The notes: generated by a model not told the origin, from the sequence alone. A stretch of 64,000 bases of DNA from Bacillus sp. (in: firmicutes) (GCA_012842745.1 DUSF01000049.1:124001-188000), one strand, 5' to 3'. Shown: positions 54,399 to 63,542, counted from the first letter of the stretch. A program made the numbers and translations.

Positions 54399-54761
54399 TT
54401 ATCCATCCACCTTTTCAGCCACGGGAGCTTGGTTCATATTATTTTTCAATGTAATAAACCTTACTCTGTCAGCGACAACTTCAGTTACATAAATCCGCTT
54501 TCCTTCGTTATTATCATAATACCTTGATTGGAGGCGGCCTATTATGCCGATTAATGACCCTTTTAAACAATAATTTGCTAGATTTTCTGCTGATTTGCGC
54601 CAAATATGACAATTTACAAAGTCCGTATCATACTCCCCCTTCGCGTTTTTAAAATTACGATTTACAGCAATTGTAAACTTCGCGACTGCAATTCCGTCAG
54701 CAGTATAACGCAATTCTGGATCCTTTGTTATTCTGCCAACTAATGTTACTTGGTTAATCAT
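54399..54761 (-). CDS. ssbB: Single-stranded DNA-binding protein, short competence type
   Basis: A 120-residue OB-fold protein with '[20 protein letters not shown]', '[20 protein letters not shown]' and '[20 protein letters not shown]'. It ends '[11 protein letters not shown]' and lacks the acidic DDDIPF tip of replication SSB, which fits the short paralogue SsbB (YwpH) that protects incoming DNA in transformation. dprA and yifB/comM lie nearby. AAGG precedes the ATG. Confidence 0.9.
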   Translation of the reverse strand: MINQVTLVGRITKDPELRYTADGIAVAKFTIAVNRNFKNAKGEYDTDFVNCHIWRKSAENLANYCLKGSLIGIIGRLQSRYYDNNEGKRIYVTEVVADRVRFITLKNNMNQAPVAEKVDG

Positions 54762-55186
54762 AGCTCATCACGCCTTCACATTTATTTTATTAAAGTAGAG
54801 ATTTGGGGATGTTCTTTCTTTGAACCTCATCCTCATCAAAATAAAGAATCGCGGGCATTGATTCTTATATTGGGGGGCTACAACATTTTGTAAGAATAAG
54901 AAAGAAAGACCATATAGAGGCTTTTCTTACTACTAAAATACAAACTTATTCAATTTCATGCAAATCGGCAAAATTAAAAATCCCGAACAAAAACGCTCTC
55001 GGATTTTTTAAATTGTCCTAAAGTAATTTTGAAAATCTTAAGTGAAAATTAATAAAAAAATGCTCTTTACCTAATTTTAAATTTTTTTCAAACAAACAAT
55101 ACGGTTGATTGGACACCGATAAAAAATTGTTGCAACGTGTTATAATAATGATTAGACTAGATTGTACACTAAAGGAGGACGATGCT
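54762..55186. other. Intergenic region between ssbB and ywpF
   Basis: About 425 bases without a convincing gene. It contains a short inverted repeat (AAGAATC / GATTCTT near 54843-54864), a hairpin AAAATCCCGA / TCGGATTTTTT (54976-55008) that looks like a terminator on either strand although no gene precedes it, and an extended -10 promoter TGT-TATAAT (55138-55146) on the plus strand about 40 bases before the ywpF start. Confidence 0.5.
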
Positions 55187-55669
55187 TTGAAATCATTCCG
55201 ACTTTGCAAGTTAATGGTTTTCGTTGAAGAGCATAATCAAATGACTAAGCATGAAATTCCACTAAACGATGGATTAATCATTAATAAAGAAAATACGGAT
55301 GACCATTGGTTAATTGAGGGACTTATTCAAAAAGATCTTTTTCAATTTTTCAATACTTTACAAGCTAACAATGAACTCATGATTGCCGAGGCAACCATTA
55401 CGAGCATAGATAATCCTCCGGTATCTTTTGTTGCCAAAGTAAGTGAAATTAAATTTTTAAAGGATCAGCTCCAGCTTCTTTTAGACAGTAAAAGGCTCAT
55501 CCGAAAAGACACTATCTCTGAAATTATTCTTAAAGATTTAATTAACAAAGGACTATCAGGAGAACAATTATTAAACGAATTTAAACGAATAAAAAAAGAA
55601 CGTGGAAATGAGTTCCAATTAATCGTTGAAAATGACATAAAAATAATGAAGGAAAAGAATATTTTTTGA
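55187..55669 (+). CDS. ywpF: YwpF-like protein
   Basis: I start this gene at TTG 55187 (MKSFRLCKLMVFVEEHN), with AAGGAGGAC at correct spacing; the frame upstream is open only by chance. The 160-residue product contains 'HEIPLNDGLIINKENTDDHW' and 'LIEGLIQKDLFQFF', which match the YwpF-like family of Bacillus, encoded near ssbB (ywpH). The C-terminal half is helical and lysine-rich. No signal peptide. Function unknown. Confidence 0.78.
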   Translation: MKSFRLCKLMVFVEEHNQMTKHEIPLNDGLIINKENTDDHWLIEGLIQKDLFQFFNTLQANNELMIAEATITSIDNPPVSFVAKVSEIKFLKDQLQLLLDSKRLIRKDTISEIILKDLINKGLSGEQLLNEFKRIKKERGNEFQLIVENDIKIMKEKNIF

Positions 55670-55687
55670 TATTTTGGCGAAACAAAA

Positions 55688-55730
55688 GACTGACTCAAAA
55701 CAAACGGATAAACCCTTTGTTTTAAGTCAG
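55688..55730. terminator. Hairpin between convergent ywpF and small ORF
   Basis: CTGACTCAAAACAAA / TTTGTTTTAAGTCAG with an 11-base loop, 15 bp with one mismatch. On the minus strand a T-rich tail (TCTTTTGTTTC) follows; on the plus strand the tail is weaker. It likely ends transcription from both sides. Confidence 0.7.
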
Positions 55731-55742
55731 CCTCTTTGGGAA

Positions 55743-55907
55743 TTATTTCAAAATTATTGGAGCAGCAGATCCTTCTGAATTGTCATCTTTTTTCTCGTCT
55801 ATCTTAATAATGATATACGGTCTGCTATCCTCTACCCCTTTTTTCAAATAAATAAGAGATTTTCTTTCATGGATATATGAAACCGAGTTCCGCCTTTTTT
55901 CTTTCAT
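55743..55907 (-). CDS. Small basic protein, 54 residues
   Basis: A short gene. From ATG 55907 it encodes 54 residues: a basic N-terminus (MKEKRRNSVSYIHERKSLIY), 'RPYIIIKIDEKKDD' as a likely beta strand, and a Ser/Ala tail. AGAGGAG is 14 bases upstream, a longer spacing than usual; an in-frame GTG at 55922 sits too close to it. It begins 29 bases after the end of the 55936-56367 gene on the same strand and is followed by a terminator, which supports a real two-gene unit. I do not recognise it. Confidence 0.5.
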   Translation of the reverse strand: MKEKRRNSVSYIHERKSLIYLKKGVEDSRPYIIIKIDEKKDDNSEGSAAPIILK

Positions 55908-55935
55908 AACTATAGTAGACACTCCTCTTGTATTA

Positions 55936-56367
55936 CTATTTATTATTTTCTAGATAAAATAACGGTGCTAAATATTTAATTAAATAAAGCGCTTCCTCAT
56001 GATCATAATTTTCTTGACCTTCCGTTATATACTCAATGAAACCATCTATAACTAGGGAAAGTTGCTCAAATGTTAGTGCTTCTTGATTTTGTCTAAAAAT
56101 GGTCATTAACTCTTTTATCGTAGCCGTATTTCTACTTTGAGATTTGGAAAAACAAAAAACTAAGGCAATTTGCAGACTTGAATAGGAGGACTTAGTAATA
56201 TAAATGGTATTTTGTTTGTGGCAGTCTTTGTTTAACCTTTTTAAAATGTTTAATGATTTTTTAATTAAACTTTTTGCTGTTAGCTGCTTAGAAATTGGTG
56301 ATTGGTCTTTCTCTTCAACGATAATATTAATTTTTTGTCCCTTATTATGCAGCATCGTATTTTGCAT
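55936..56367 (-). CDS. Uncharacterised helical protein
   Basis: Start chosen at ATG 56367 (MQNTMLHNKGQKINIIVEEK) after AGGGAG, giving 143 residues. The N-terminal 30 residues look extended, the rest (40-143) helical: 'LIKKSLNILKRLNKDCHKQN', 'ATIKELMTIFRQNQEALTFE', 'EEALYLIKYLAPLFYLE'. No cysteine motif, signal peptide or membrane span. I do not recognise the family. It lies downstream of dprA beyond a highly structured non-coding stretch and is probably transcribed with the 54-residue gene that follows. Confidence 0.7.
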   Translation of the reverse strand: MQNTMLHNKGQKINIIVEEKDQSPISKQLTAKSLIKKSLNILKRLNKDCHKQNTIYITKSSYSSLQIALVFCFSKSQSRNTATIKELMTIFRQNQEALTFEQLSLVIDGFIEYITEGQENYDHEEALYLIKYLAPLFYLENNK

Positions 56368-56394
56368 ATTTGCCGCTCCCTTCAATATTTTTAA

Positions 56395-56547
56395 ATATAT
56401 AGCAAGATGAAGAGCTTCATCCTGCTATATATAACGCTTGGGGATGGTGGCATTTCGTGATTCCGAGGCGAGTTAGGATGCACGAAATGCGCGAGGATAT
56501 ATATGTAATGAGAGCGGATAGGCCTGGTGATGGTTTTATACCAAACC
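56395..56547. repeat. Cluster of inverted repeats between dprA and the helical-protein gene
   Basis: Three hairpins in about 150 bases: ATATATAGCA-x-GATGAA / TTCATC-x-TGCTATATAT (56395-56432, 16 bp with one mismatch, 4-base loop); GCATTTCGTG / CACGAAATGC (56450-56490, 10 bp, 21-base loop); GGTTT / AAACC (56532-56547). None is followed by a T-run on either strand, so a plain terminator is unlikely. It may be a structured RNA or a remnant mobile repeat. Confidence 0.55.
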
Positions 56548-56572
56548 TAGCACTCTTCTTACAAACTATTAA

Positions 56573-57652
56573 TTATTTTAACAAAATAAACTCACCGTAA
56601 ATTTTTACTTTTCCTTTTAGTTCCAATTTAAAAATAAGTTCTTCAAAATTTACTTGTGAAATGTTAAGAAGTTTCTGTACCTCCACTATTTGTCTTGGTA
56701 CCTGCTCTAAAATCGATAAGAGTTTTATTTCATTAGGAAGAAGAAAGTCTTCTTTCTGTATTTTTGGAGCAGAAGTTTCTCCCAATCCTTTAAGCGAATG
56801 GATTCCTAAATAAGGCTTCGCTATTGTTTCTAAAAGTTTGTTTGAACCCATCCCGCTTGGATTATCAATCCGATTTGGAACCGCGAAAATTTCCCTATTA
56901 TACTTATGGGCAAATTTTGCAGTTGTTAATGCACCACTTCTTTCACCAGCTTCAATGATAATCAATTGCTCTGCCCAAGCGCTAATGAGAGCATTTCGTT
57001 CCAAAAAATACTTAGGATATGCAATTGTTCCTGGCGGATATTTTGAAAGGATTGCTCCATTGTCAATCATTGATTCATAGAGAATGCGGTGTTCAGCTGG
57101 GTAGCATAAATCAACACCATTTGCTAAAAAGGCAATCGTGTATCCACCATTTTTTATAGCTGTTGTATGGGCATAGCCATCAATCCCTTTTGCCATTCCA
57201 CTTATGATTGCCACATTTTTATTTGAAATCTCGGCGGCGATTTGTTGTGTTATTTTTTTCCCATATGCTGAACATCTTCTTGAGCCGACAATGGCAACTG
57301 AGGTTTGTGTTTGTTTTAATGCCCCCTTAACATAGAGAACAATAGGAGATTCCGGGCATGGTCTAGCAAGCATAGAATAATTCGGGTGATCTATCGTAAC
57401 AATTGAAATATTTTTCTTAGCGCATACCTCATTGATTCGTTTTGCTTTTTCAAGAGAACGATTTTGAGAAATTGATTCAACAGCACGGGAACTACCCACG
57501 CGGGAGCCATGTTCTGTAAAGCAATTTTTCAACTCTTCTTCATTTAATAAATAGACATTTTCAGGAGTACCACAGGAGTCTAGTAATTTTTTTTGCAAAA
57601 TTGGACCTACATAGGGCAACATTGAAAGCCATAACCAATATATTCGTTCCAT
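56573..57652 (-). CDS. dprA: DNA-processing protein DprA/Smf
   Basis: DprA loads RecA onto incoming single-stranded DNA during transformation. The 359-residue protein has an N-terminal HhH-like segment and a Rossmann-type core with 'VAIVGSRRCSAYGKK', 'AIISGMAKGIDGYAHTTAIK', 'TIAFLANGVDLCYPAEH' and 'LIIIEAGERSGALTTAKFAH', plus a C-terminal winged-helix-like DML1 region. Its ATG abuts the stop of yifB. Likely competence-induced; no ComK-box is obvious here. Confidence 0.95.
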   Translation of the reverse strand: MERIYWLWLSMLPYVGPILQKKLLDSCGTPENVYLLNEEELKNCFTEHGSRVGSSRAVESISQNRSLEKAKRINEVCAKKNISIVTIDHPNYSMLARPCPESPIVLYVKGALKQTQTSVAIVGSRRCSAYGKKITQQIAAEISNKNVAIISGMAKGIDGYAHTTAIKNGGYTIAFLANGVDLCYPAEHRILYESMIDNGAILSKYPPGTIAYPKYFLERNALISAWAEQLIIIEAGERSGALTTAKFAHKYNREIFAVPNRIDNPSGMGSNKLLETIAKPYLGIHSLKGLGETSAPKIQKEDFLLPNEIKLLSILEQVPRQIVEVQKLLNISQVNFEELIFKLELKGKVKIYGEFILLK

Positions 57653-59191
57653 TTACATCACCAAAAAGTCCCATTGTTCTTTCTCGATATCCCTTGACAT
57701 CAAGCTATTGATTAAATCAATTTTGCGAATGGATGTTGAATGATCAAGATCAGCAAAGGTTCTCGCAATTTTCAGGAATTTATGCAATGTTCTAGCGCTA
57801 TATTTAAACCTGTTGTATGCTTCTTTGATTAAAACTTCATTATCGCTATCCAATTGACAATATTTTTTTATAAGTGCTGCTGTCAGATCCGCATTACAAT
57901 TTATTTCAGGGTCATTTTTATATCTGTTTCTTTGGATTTCTCGTGCATTTTCAACTTTTTCCTTTAATTGGGCAGACGTTACTTTACTATATTTTTCATC
58001 AAAAAAATTTACTAAAGAAACATGCTTCTGTATATCAATTCGATCTAAAATAGGGCCAGATAACTTCTTTCGGTATTTATGAATCTCATAATCTGTACAA
58101 CGGCATTTTTCCGTTCCATAATAACCACATGGACAGGGGTTCATCGCGGCAACAAGCATAAAATTAGAAGGATATGTATTTGTATTATTAACTCTTGTAA
58201 TTGTAACCTCACAATCTTCAAGCGGCTGTCGCAACGAATCTAATGTGTGCCGATTAAATTCAGCAATTTCATCTAAAAATAATACACCATTATGTGAAAG
58301 AGAGACTTCGCCGGGGGTAGCATGGTGACTTCCACCAATTAGGGCTTGTTGAGAGATACTATGGTGCGGGGCACGAAATGGGCGGTTGACAATCAGACTT
58401 CCCTTGAATTTCAATAGATTGGCTACGCTGTAAATTTTCGTAACATCAAGAGCCTCCGCTTCTGTCATTGTTGGCAGAATGGAAGGAATTCTTTTGGCAA
58501 GCATTGATTTGCCGCAGCCTGGTGGACCTGAAAGAAGAATATTATGATTTCCCGCGGCTGCTGCAGTGATATATTTTATAAGCTGCTCATGTCCTTTTAC
58601 ATCTGAAAAGTCAAGTTTTTCATATGTGGTAGGCTGGTGAATTTGGGTGGATTTCTTTTCAGGCTTGAGGGAGCGGTTTCCTTCAAGCAGTGCTACTGCA
58701 TCTTGTAAAGTGTCTACACTATAAATATTGATTTCATTGACAAGGAGAGCTTCCTCTACATTTTCTTTTGGCACGATTACATGGCGAATTCCTTCATTTT
58801 TCGCTCTTATAACCATTGGCAAAACACCTGTAGAAGGACGTAATTCAGCATTTAGTGAAAGTTCACCAATGAAACCGAATAACCTTAAGCAATCTTGGTC
58901 AACTTTCATTTGATTTGATCGTGCTAAAATCCCAATAGCCATTGCTAAGTCAAAATGTGTACCTCTCTTTTTCATATCAGATGGAGCAAGATTGATGACA
59001 AGTTTAAACATTGGAAATTCAAAACCAGCTGTCTTAATTGCGGATACAAGTCTTTCTTTCGCTTCTTTAACAGCAGCATCTCCAAGCCCGACAATGGATA
59101 CCGACGGAAGTCCGTGAATAATATCCGTTTCAACCTCTACGACATGGCCGTCGACGCCTGAGATACTAAAGCTAAAAACTGTTGATGCCAT
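57653..59191 (-). CDS. YifB/ComM-family Mg-chelatase-like AAA+ ATPase
   Basis: Start taken at ATG 59191 (MASTVFSFSISGVDGHVVEV), with GAGGTG before it; a GTG six codons upstream is less likely. The 512-residue protein has an N-terminal lon-protease-like ChlI domain ('HFDLAMAIGILA'), a Walker A 'LLSGPPGCGKSMLAKRIPSI', Walker B 'NGVLFLDEIAEFNRHTLDSL', a zinc-like 'NPCPCGYYGTEKCRC' loop and the C-terminal Mg-chelatase subunit domain. ComM homologues promote branch migration during transformation. Its stop touches the dprA start. Confidence 0.94.
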   Translation of the reverse strand: MASTVFSFSISGVDGHVVEVETDIIHGLPSVSIVGLGDAAVKEAKERLVSAIKTAGFEFPMFKLVINLAPSDMKKRGTHFDLAMAIGILARSNQMKVDQDCLRLFGFIGELSLNAELRPSTGVLPMVIRAKNEGIRHVIVPKENVEEALLVNEINIYSVDTLQDAVALLEGNRSLKPEKKSTQIHQPTTYEKLDFSDVKGHEQLIKYITAAAAGNHNILLSGPPGCGKSMLAKRIPSILPTMTEAEALDVTKIYSVANLLKFKGSLIVNRPFRAPHHSISQQALIGGSHHATPGEVSLSHNGVLFLDEIAEFNRHTLDSLRQPLEDCEVTITRVNNTNTYPSNFMLVAAMNPCPCGYYGTEKCRCTDYEIHKYRKKLSGPILDRIDIQKHVSLVNFFDEKYSKVTSAQLKEKVENAREIQRNRYKNDPEINCNADLTAALIKKYCQLDSDNEVLIKEAYNRFKYSARTLHKFLKIARTFADLDHSTSIRKIDLINSLMSRDIEKEQWDFLVM

Positions 59192-59387
59192 TACATTCGA
59201 ACACCTCACTATACTAAATCACGTTGTATAAAATTTGCGTCTTTTTGAGATTTTTTAAAATGTCATGGGGTAAAAAAACAGAAGTTGGATTTTTCAGTTT
59301 ATTTGAAGTATAACTAGTTCTTAGTTAAAGTAAAATGATTTTTATCACACTATGGTTTTTTTTGACTAATTGTGTTGATTTTGTGAC

Positions 59388-59417
59388 AAAAAAAGAGATC
59401 ATTAATTAATGATCTCT
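59388..59417 (-). terminator. Terminator of the SLH glucosaminidase gene
   Basis: A perfect 24-base palindrome AGAGATCATTAA / TTAATGATCTCT that includes the stop codon, followed on the minus strand by TTTTTTT. Confidence 0.9.
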
Positions 59418-61192
59418 GCTAAATCACCCTTTTCACCATGGGAATAAATATAAGCTTCCTCATAATTAGGGTGGTCAGATTTAATTTTGTACCATGTCCC
59501 ATCACTTCTCTTTAGTTCGTCCAACACAATCATGACTACTCCAGCGTAGCGATGCTCATAGATGAGGCTGTCTTTCGTACTTGGGCCAATGCGAACATTT
59601 AATGATGGCACCTTGCTAATAGCTAAACGATAATGGTTCCAGTCAGCCTTTCCTAAATAAAGATCGGCGCGATACATATAACCGGCAATTTTTTGGCCCC
59701 AGTATGGGTCTGATGCATAAAATAAAGTAACTCCTGCTCCTTTATGTCCTAAAAATGAACCGTTATAAAAACTGCGTTCTCCTGGTGTTAAATAATTATC
59801 TCTTACATATTTAGCCGCATATAAAATACAATCTTCAAAACTTGCAAACTCCATTGCTGAATTATAAGCATCAGCATCAATTGCCCGAATGCCATATAAA
59901 TTATATTTCTCTGTTGCTATTTTACTAGTGCCCCATGAGCTTTCGTGAATCGCATGGGCCAGTAAGTATAAGGCATTTACACCTGTTTCTCGCTCTGCTT
60001 CCTTAAAAACTGCACCTAATCCAATCAGTGGTGAATTAGGGCTTTGAGATGCTATAAAGCGATCAAGCTCTGTTGCTGAATAGCTTGTCTCCGAAAGCAG
60101 CGGCAAATTATTAAAATATTGATCATACGTGCCTTTTGTGAAGTTTTTCCCATCAAAGCTATAGTCCATTTCCCCTTCTTTTAAAAATCTTGGTGCTGGA
60201 CCAAAAATATAACTTTCATATCTTCCATTTTGGACAACATAATGGCGTAAATGCCCATCTACTACTTTATAATAAGATCTATTTTCTACTTCATCCTCTG
60301 GCACGATATTAACATCATCTTTGTTTACATAGCCTTTGACGCCTGCAACCTCTACTTCAACCCGATTGCCAATCAACTCAAGAAACTTCATTTCCGTACC
60401 TACATTTACATACGTACGAACGCGTTTCATGCCAGCTTCATCATAAACATTTAAAAGCTTTGTTGCGATAACAATATGATTCTTATTCGAATCTAGCACT
60501 TTATTTGCTACTGAATCATTTTTGTTGTTAGCCTCTTCCGATTTTTGCTTATCTAATTCTTTCTGCAGTTGTTCTTGCTCTTCTTTTTGTTTTTCTAGCA
60601 GATTATACATCTTGTAAATGATTGCTGCTGTTTGGGCACGAGTAACGCTTTCTTTCGGTCGAAATGTGCCGTCTGTATAAATATCATCCATTATTCCATG
60701 TGATAGAACAGGTTGAATGTCATTTAAATACTTTATATCACTTGCATCATTAAAGTTTGGAGGTTGTGTGGTGCCTAGCGTTACCCCGTTTGAAGTCATC
60801 ACCCTGCTTACCATCAAGGCAATTTCCTCACGGTTTAAAGTCTTATCTGGCATAAACTTGCCATCACCAACCCCATTGATGATGCCTGCTACGGCAGCAT
60901 TATTAATTTCTACTACTAACGGATGGTTAATAGTATCTGTAAATAGATTTAGCTGTACAGTTGGTAAATGTAAAGCCCTGTTCAAAAAGGCAGCAAACTG
61001 CGCTCTCGTCACAATTTTTTCAGGAAAAAAGTTTCCTAACCCATCACCGTTCATAATTTTTAAGGATTCAAGTGAGCGCATCTCCGTTTCAAACTGATGC
61101 CCTGTAATATCATCATTTGCCGATACTTCGACACTTGTCAAGATTGTCAGCAAAAAAGCTGTCAATAAAGCTATAATCGTAAGTTTTTTCAT
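59402..61192 (-). CDS. SLH-anchored endo-beta-N-acetylglucosaminidase
   Basis: Start at ATG 61192 (MKKLTIIALLTAF), preceded by AAGGAGG; the frame runs 11 codons further without a ribosome site. The 596-residue protein has a signal peptide (ends VEVSA), three SLH-type repeats (about 30-205; 'KIVTRAQFAAFLNRALHL', 'LNREEIALMVSRVMTSNG', 'ESVTRAQTAAIIYKMYNL'), a coiled-coil linker rich in Gln/Glu/Lys, an SH3-like part, a glucosaminidase domain (about 365-510, with 'LYLLAHAIHESSWGTSKIAT' carrying the catalytic Glu) and a C-terminal SH3b domain. It hydrolyses peptidoglycan glycan strands at the cell surface; SLH repeats are N-terminal, unlike in the other two SLH proteins here. Confidence 0.93.
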   Translation of the reverse strand: MKKLTIIALLTAFLLTILTSVEVSANDDITGHQFETEMRSLESLKIMNGDGLGNFFPEKIVTRAQFAAFLNRALHLPTVQLNLFTDTINHPLVVEINNAAVAGIINGVGDGKFMPDKTLNREEIALMVSRVMTSNGVTLGTTQPPNFNDASDIKYLNDIQPVLSHGIMDDIYTDGTFRPKESVTRAQTAAIIYKMYNLLEKQKEEQEQLQKELDKQKSEEANNKNDSVANKVLDSNKNHIVIATKLLNVYDEAGMKRVRTYVNVGTEMKFLELIGNRVEVEVAGVKGYVNKDDVNIVPEDEVENRSYYKVVDGHLRHYVVQNGRYESYIFGPAPRFLKEGEMDYSFDGKNFTKGTYDQYFNNLPLLSETSYSATELDRFIASQSPNSPLIGLGAVFKEAERETGVNALYLLAHAIHESSWGTSKIATEKYNLYGIRAIDADAYNSAMEFASFEDCILYAAKYVRDNYLTPGERSFYNGSFLGHKGAGVTLFYASDPYWGQKIAGYMYRADLYLGKADWNHYRLAISKVPSLNVRIGPSTKDSLIYEHRYAGVVMIVLDELKRSDGTWYKIKSDHPNYEEAYIYSHGEKGDLAEIIN

Positions 61193-61232
61193 ATAAGCCT
61201 CCTTATTCGTGGGGTCTGGCATCACATAAAAT

Positions 61233-63239
61233 CTATCCCGCTGCTTCTACTGAAAATTGTCCAGTGCTATTTTGAATTGCTTTTGTGCGTACGAGCGCCC
61301 GGTATAGAAATGTGGCAAATTCCCCTCTTGTGACAGTTTTTTCTGGAGAAAATGTTGTTTTCGTTGTGCCGCCAGCTAAGCCAGATTGATAGATTGTGAG
61401 AATATCAGCTTTAAAAGGTGATGAAGTCACATCAACAAATGGCATAGCTTCCAATGCCTCACTTCCCACCTTACCATCACCATCGGCTTGTAATTGGAAG
61501 GCACGCGCTAACAAGGCAGACATTTCTCCTCTTGTTAAAACATGTCCTGTTCCAAATTGCGTCTTTGACTTTCCTTCCATAATGCCAGCCTTTTTGACGG
61601 CTGCCACTGATGTGTAATAATACGCATTAGGTTTCACATCGGAAAATCCAGGATCCACGACAGCTTCCGTATCCAACCCAAGAATTCTAGCAAAAAAAAC
61701 AGCTGCCTGCTCTCTCGTTACATTTGCGAACGGCCCAAACCGCTTCTCTCCAATTCCCTTCAAAAGGCCTTCGTTATACAATACATTTGCGGAATCCGCA
61801 AAAAAATCTCCAGTTTTTATATCGGAAAATATTGCCTGTCCTTCCTCCTTTTTCTCCATTTTATCAGATGTTTTAAAAGAAAGGACATAGTCTTTTTTGC
61901 CTGAATCTATTTTTAATAGATAGCTAGAATTAGAATCCAATTGATTTTTGGGAATAATAGTAAACCGATTCAATGCTACTGGCACCACATCCACTTCTAC
62001 ATTTTTTCCTGATAATTTAAATAACGAAATTCGCTCTTCCAAGTCGTTAGGCGTTAAAGCCCGATCTAATGTAAGCGTGATTTCCACATTTCGTGGAACG
62101 GCACGATTATATTTTTCTCCTGCTACGATGGACACATCATCATTTGCAAGCAGCATATCACGATGAGCGGTTTTAAGCTCATCACCAGTTTCAGTTTCAA
62201 TATCTGGTGATATACCAACTCCGTCAATCACTTTGCCATCTGGGGTATAAAACTGTGCCACTGTCATTTTGAAAAAGTTACCGCTCGAAAGCTCAAAAAC
62301 TGACTGGGCTACCCCTTTGCCATAGGTCGTTTGACCATAAAGCTTCGCTCCGTTTTGATCTTGAATTGCCCCCGCCAAAATTTCGGAAGCACTAGCGCTT
62401 TCAGCATTAATTAGTAACGAGATTGGACCATTAAGCTGCGGATTTTGTTTATTTGTCATAAACGCCTTTTTCTCAAGGTCCCGACCTTCAACAATTAAGG
62501 CAATCTCAACGTTTGGGAAAAAACCAGCAACATCTTGGGCTGCGTCTAAATAACCGCCCCCATCATCGCGGATATCAATAATCCAGCCTCCGACATCACC
62601 AACACTTTTCATTGCCTTTTTCATTTCCGCAACGGAATTCTCATTAAAGCTATTTAAACGAATATAACCAATATTACCGCCAAGCCAAGCAGACTCTACT
62701 GTTGGCGCTATTTCTGTTTTCGCACGCTTAATAGGAATGCTGAGCGTTTCATTCGTATTTGGTCTCAAAACTTTCAAACTTGCAATTGTACCAGGACTTC
62801 CTAACAAAAATTCCTGTGCTTCTTCAATGGTTTTCCCTGTCAAACTCGTACCATTTACTCCAATGATAATGTCTCCTAATTGCAAACCAGAATGAATCGC
62901 CGCACCTGTTTCAAATAAGTGAACAACCTTAACCCCCTGTTCGTGCTCTTCTCCAATAATACCGATACCAACGTAATTCATATCGATGAAGTATAAAAAA
63001 TCCTCAAATTCCTGTTTTGTAAAATATGTCGTATATGGGTCTAGTTTTTCAAGAATTTCATCAATTGTTGGCTTGTCCAAAATCTCTTGGCTAACCGGCT
63101 TATAATAGCCTTCCTGCAAAAGCTCACGGATTTCATCGATATCATCTGCCAAAACAATCGTTTGAATTTGAAATACTAGTACAATAGTAAAAATAAATAA
63201 AGTCCAAAATTTTCTTTTCTTTAAAAATAAAGTTTGCAT
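61233..63239 (-). CDS. SLH-anchored S41 carboxyl-terminal processing protease
   Basis: A 668-residue exported protease: signal peptide (1-31), a short N-terminal helical part, a PDZ domain (about 88-170; 'GIGIIGEEHEQGVKV'), an S41 catalytic core with 'NIGYIRLNSFNENSV', 'GWIIDIRDDGGGYLDAAQDV', the Ser in 'AESASASEILAG' (279-290) and Lys308 in 'TTYGKGVAQ', then a beta linker and three SLH domains (about 470-655). CtpA/CtpB proteases cut C-termini of exported or regulatory proteins. The added SLH domains would fix it to the wall. GAGAGGA precedes the ATG. It is followed by the SLH glucosaminidase gene after 40 bases. Confidence 0.93.
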   Translation of the reverse strand: MQTLFLKKRKFWTLFIFTIVLVFQIQTIVLADDIDEIRELLQEGYYKPVSQEILDKPTIDEILEKLDPYTTYFTKQEFEDFLYFIDMNYVGIGIIGEEHEQGVKVVHLFETGAAIHSGLQLGDIIIGVNGTSLTGKTIEEAQEFLLGSPGTIASLKVLRPNTNETLSIPIKRAKTEIAPTVESAWLGGNIGYIRLNSFNENSVAEMKKAMKSVGDVGGWIIDIRDDGGGYLDAAQDVAGFFPNVEIALIVEGRDLEKKAFMTNKQNPQLNGPISLLINAESASASEILAGAIQDQNGAKLYGQTTYGKGVAQSVFELSSGNFFKMTVAQFYTPDGKVIDGVGISPDIETETGDELKTAHRDMLLANDDVSIVAGEKYNRAVPRNVEITLTLDRALTPNDLEERISLFKLSGKNVEVDVVPVALNRFTIIPKNQLDSNSSYLLKIDSGKKDYVLSFKTSDKMEKKEEGQAIFSDIKTGDFFADSANVLYNEGLLKGIGEKRFGPFANVTREQAAVFFARILGLDTEAVVDPGFSDVKPNAYYYTSVAAVKKAGIMEGKSKTQFGTGHVLTRGEMSALLARAFQLQADGDGKVGSEALEAMPFVDVTSSPFKADILTIYQSGLAGGTTKTTFSPEKTVTRGEFATFLYRALVRTKAIQNSTGQFSVEAAG

Positions 63240-63379
63240 TCGTTTGACTTCCTCTCAAATTTTGACATTATCAATATATTCTATAATATTACCATTAAAA
63301 GCAAAAAAACTCTGTAAAAACGTTAATGAAATTTAGTTATATTTTTATGAATTTTTTAAAGTACGCTTTACTCCCTTTT

Positions 63380-63535
63380 ATACTGAATAACGGACATATG
63401 GTTCGTTATTTAAGGAAAAATACGAAAAAATGCTGCTCCCATAACAAAATAACGGAACATATGTCCCTTACTTTTAAAAAATGCCGATTTTTATTAAAAT
63501 AGCGGAACCAATGTCCGATTCGTTCTTCAATAACA
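63380..63535. repeat. ATAACGGA / CATATG dispersed repeats
   Basis: Three related segments: ATAACGGACATATGGTTCGTTAT (an interrupted palindrome, 63387 on), ATAACGGAACATATGTCC (from about 63448) and ATAGCGGAACCAATGTCCG (from about 63498). The last two are about 50 bases apart and each is flanked by an AAAAATGC(T/C)G-like stretch. They fill most of the 303-base gap 63240-63542 between the protease gene and cysC; the rest is AT-rich without a recognisable gene. Confidence 0.65.
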
Positions 63536-63542
63536 GAATTAC

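Noticed and set aside
55018-55209. A 63-residue minus-strand frame upstream of ywpF.
   Set aside because: It overlaps the ywpF ribosome site and start in antisense and has no ribosome site of its own.
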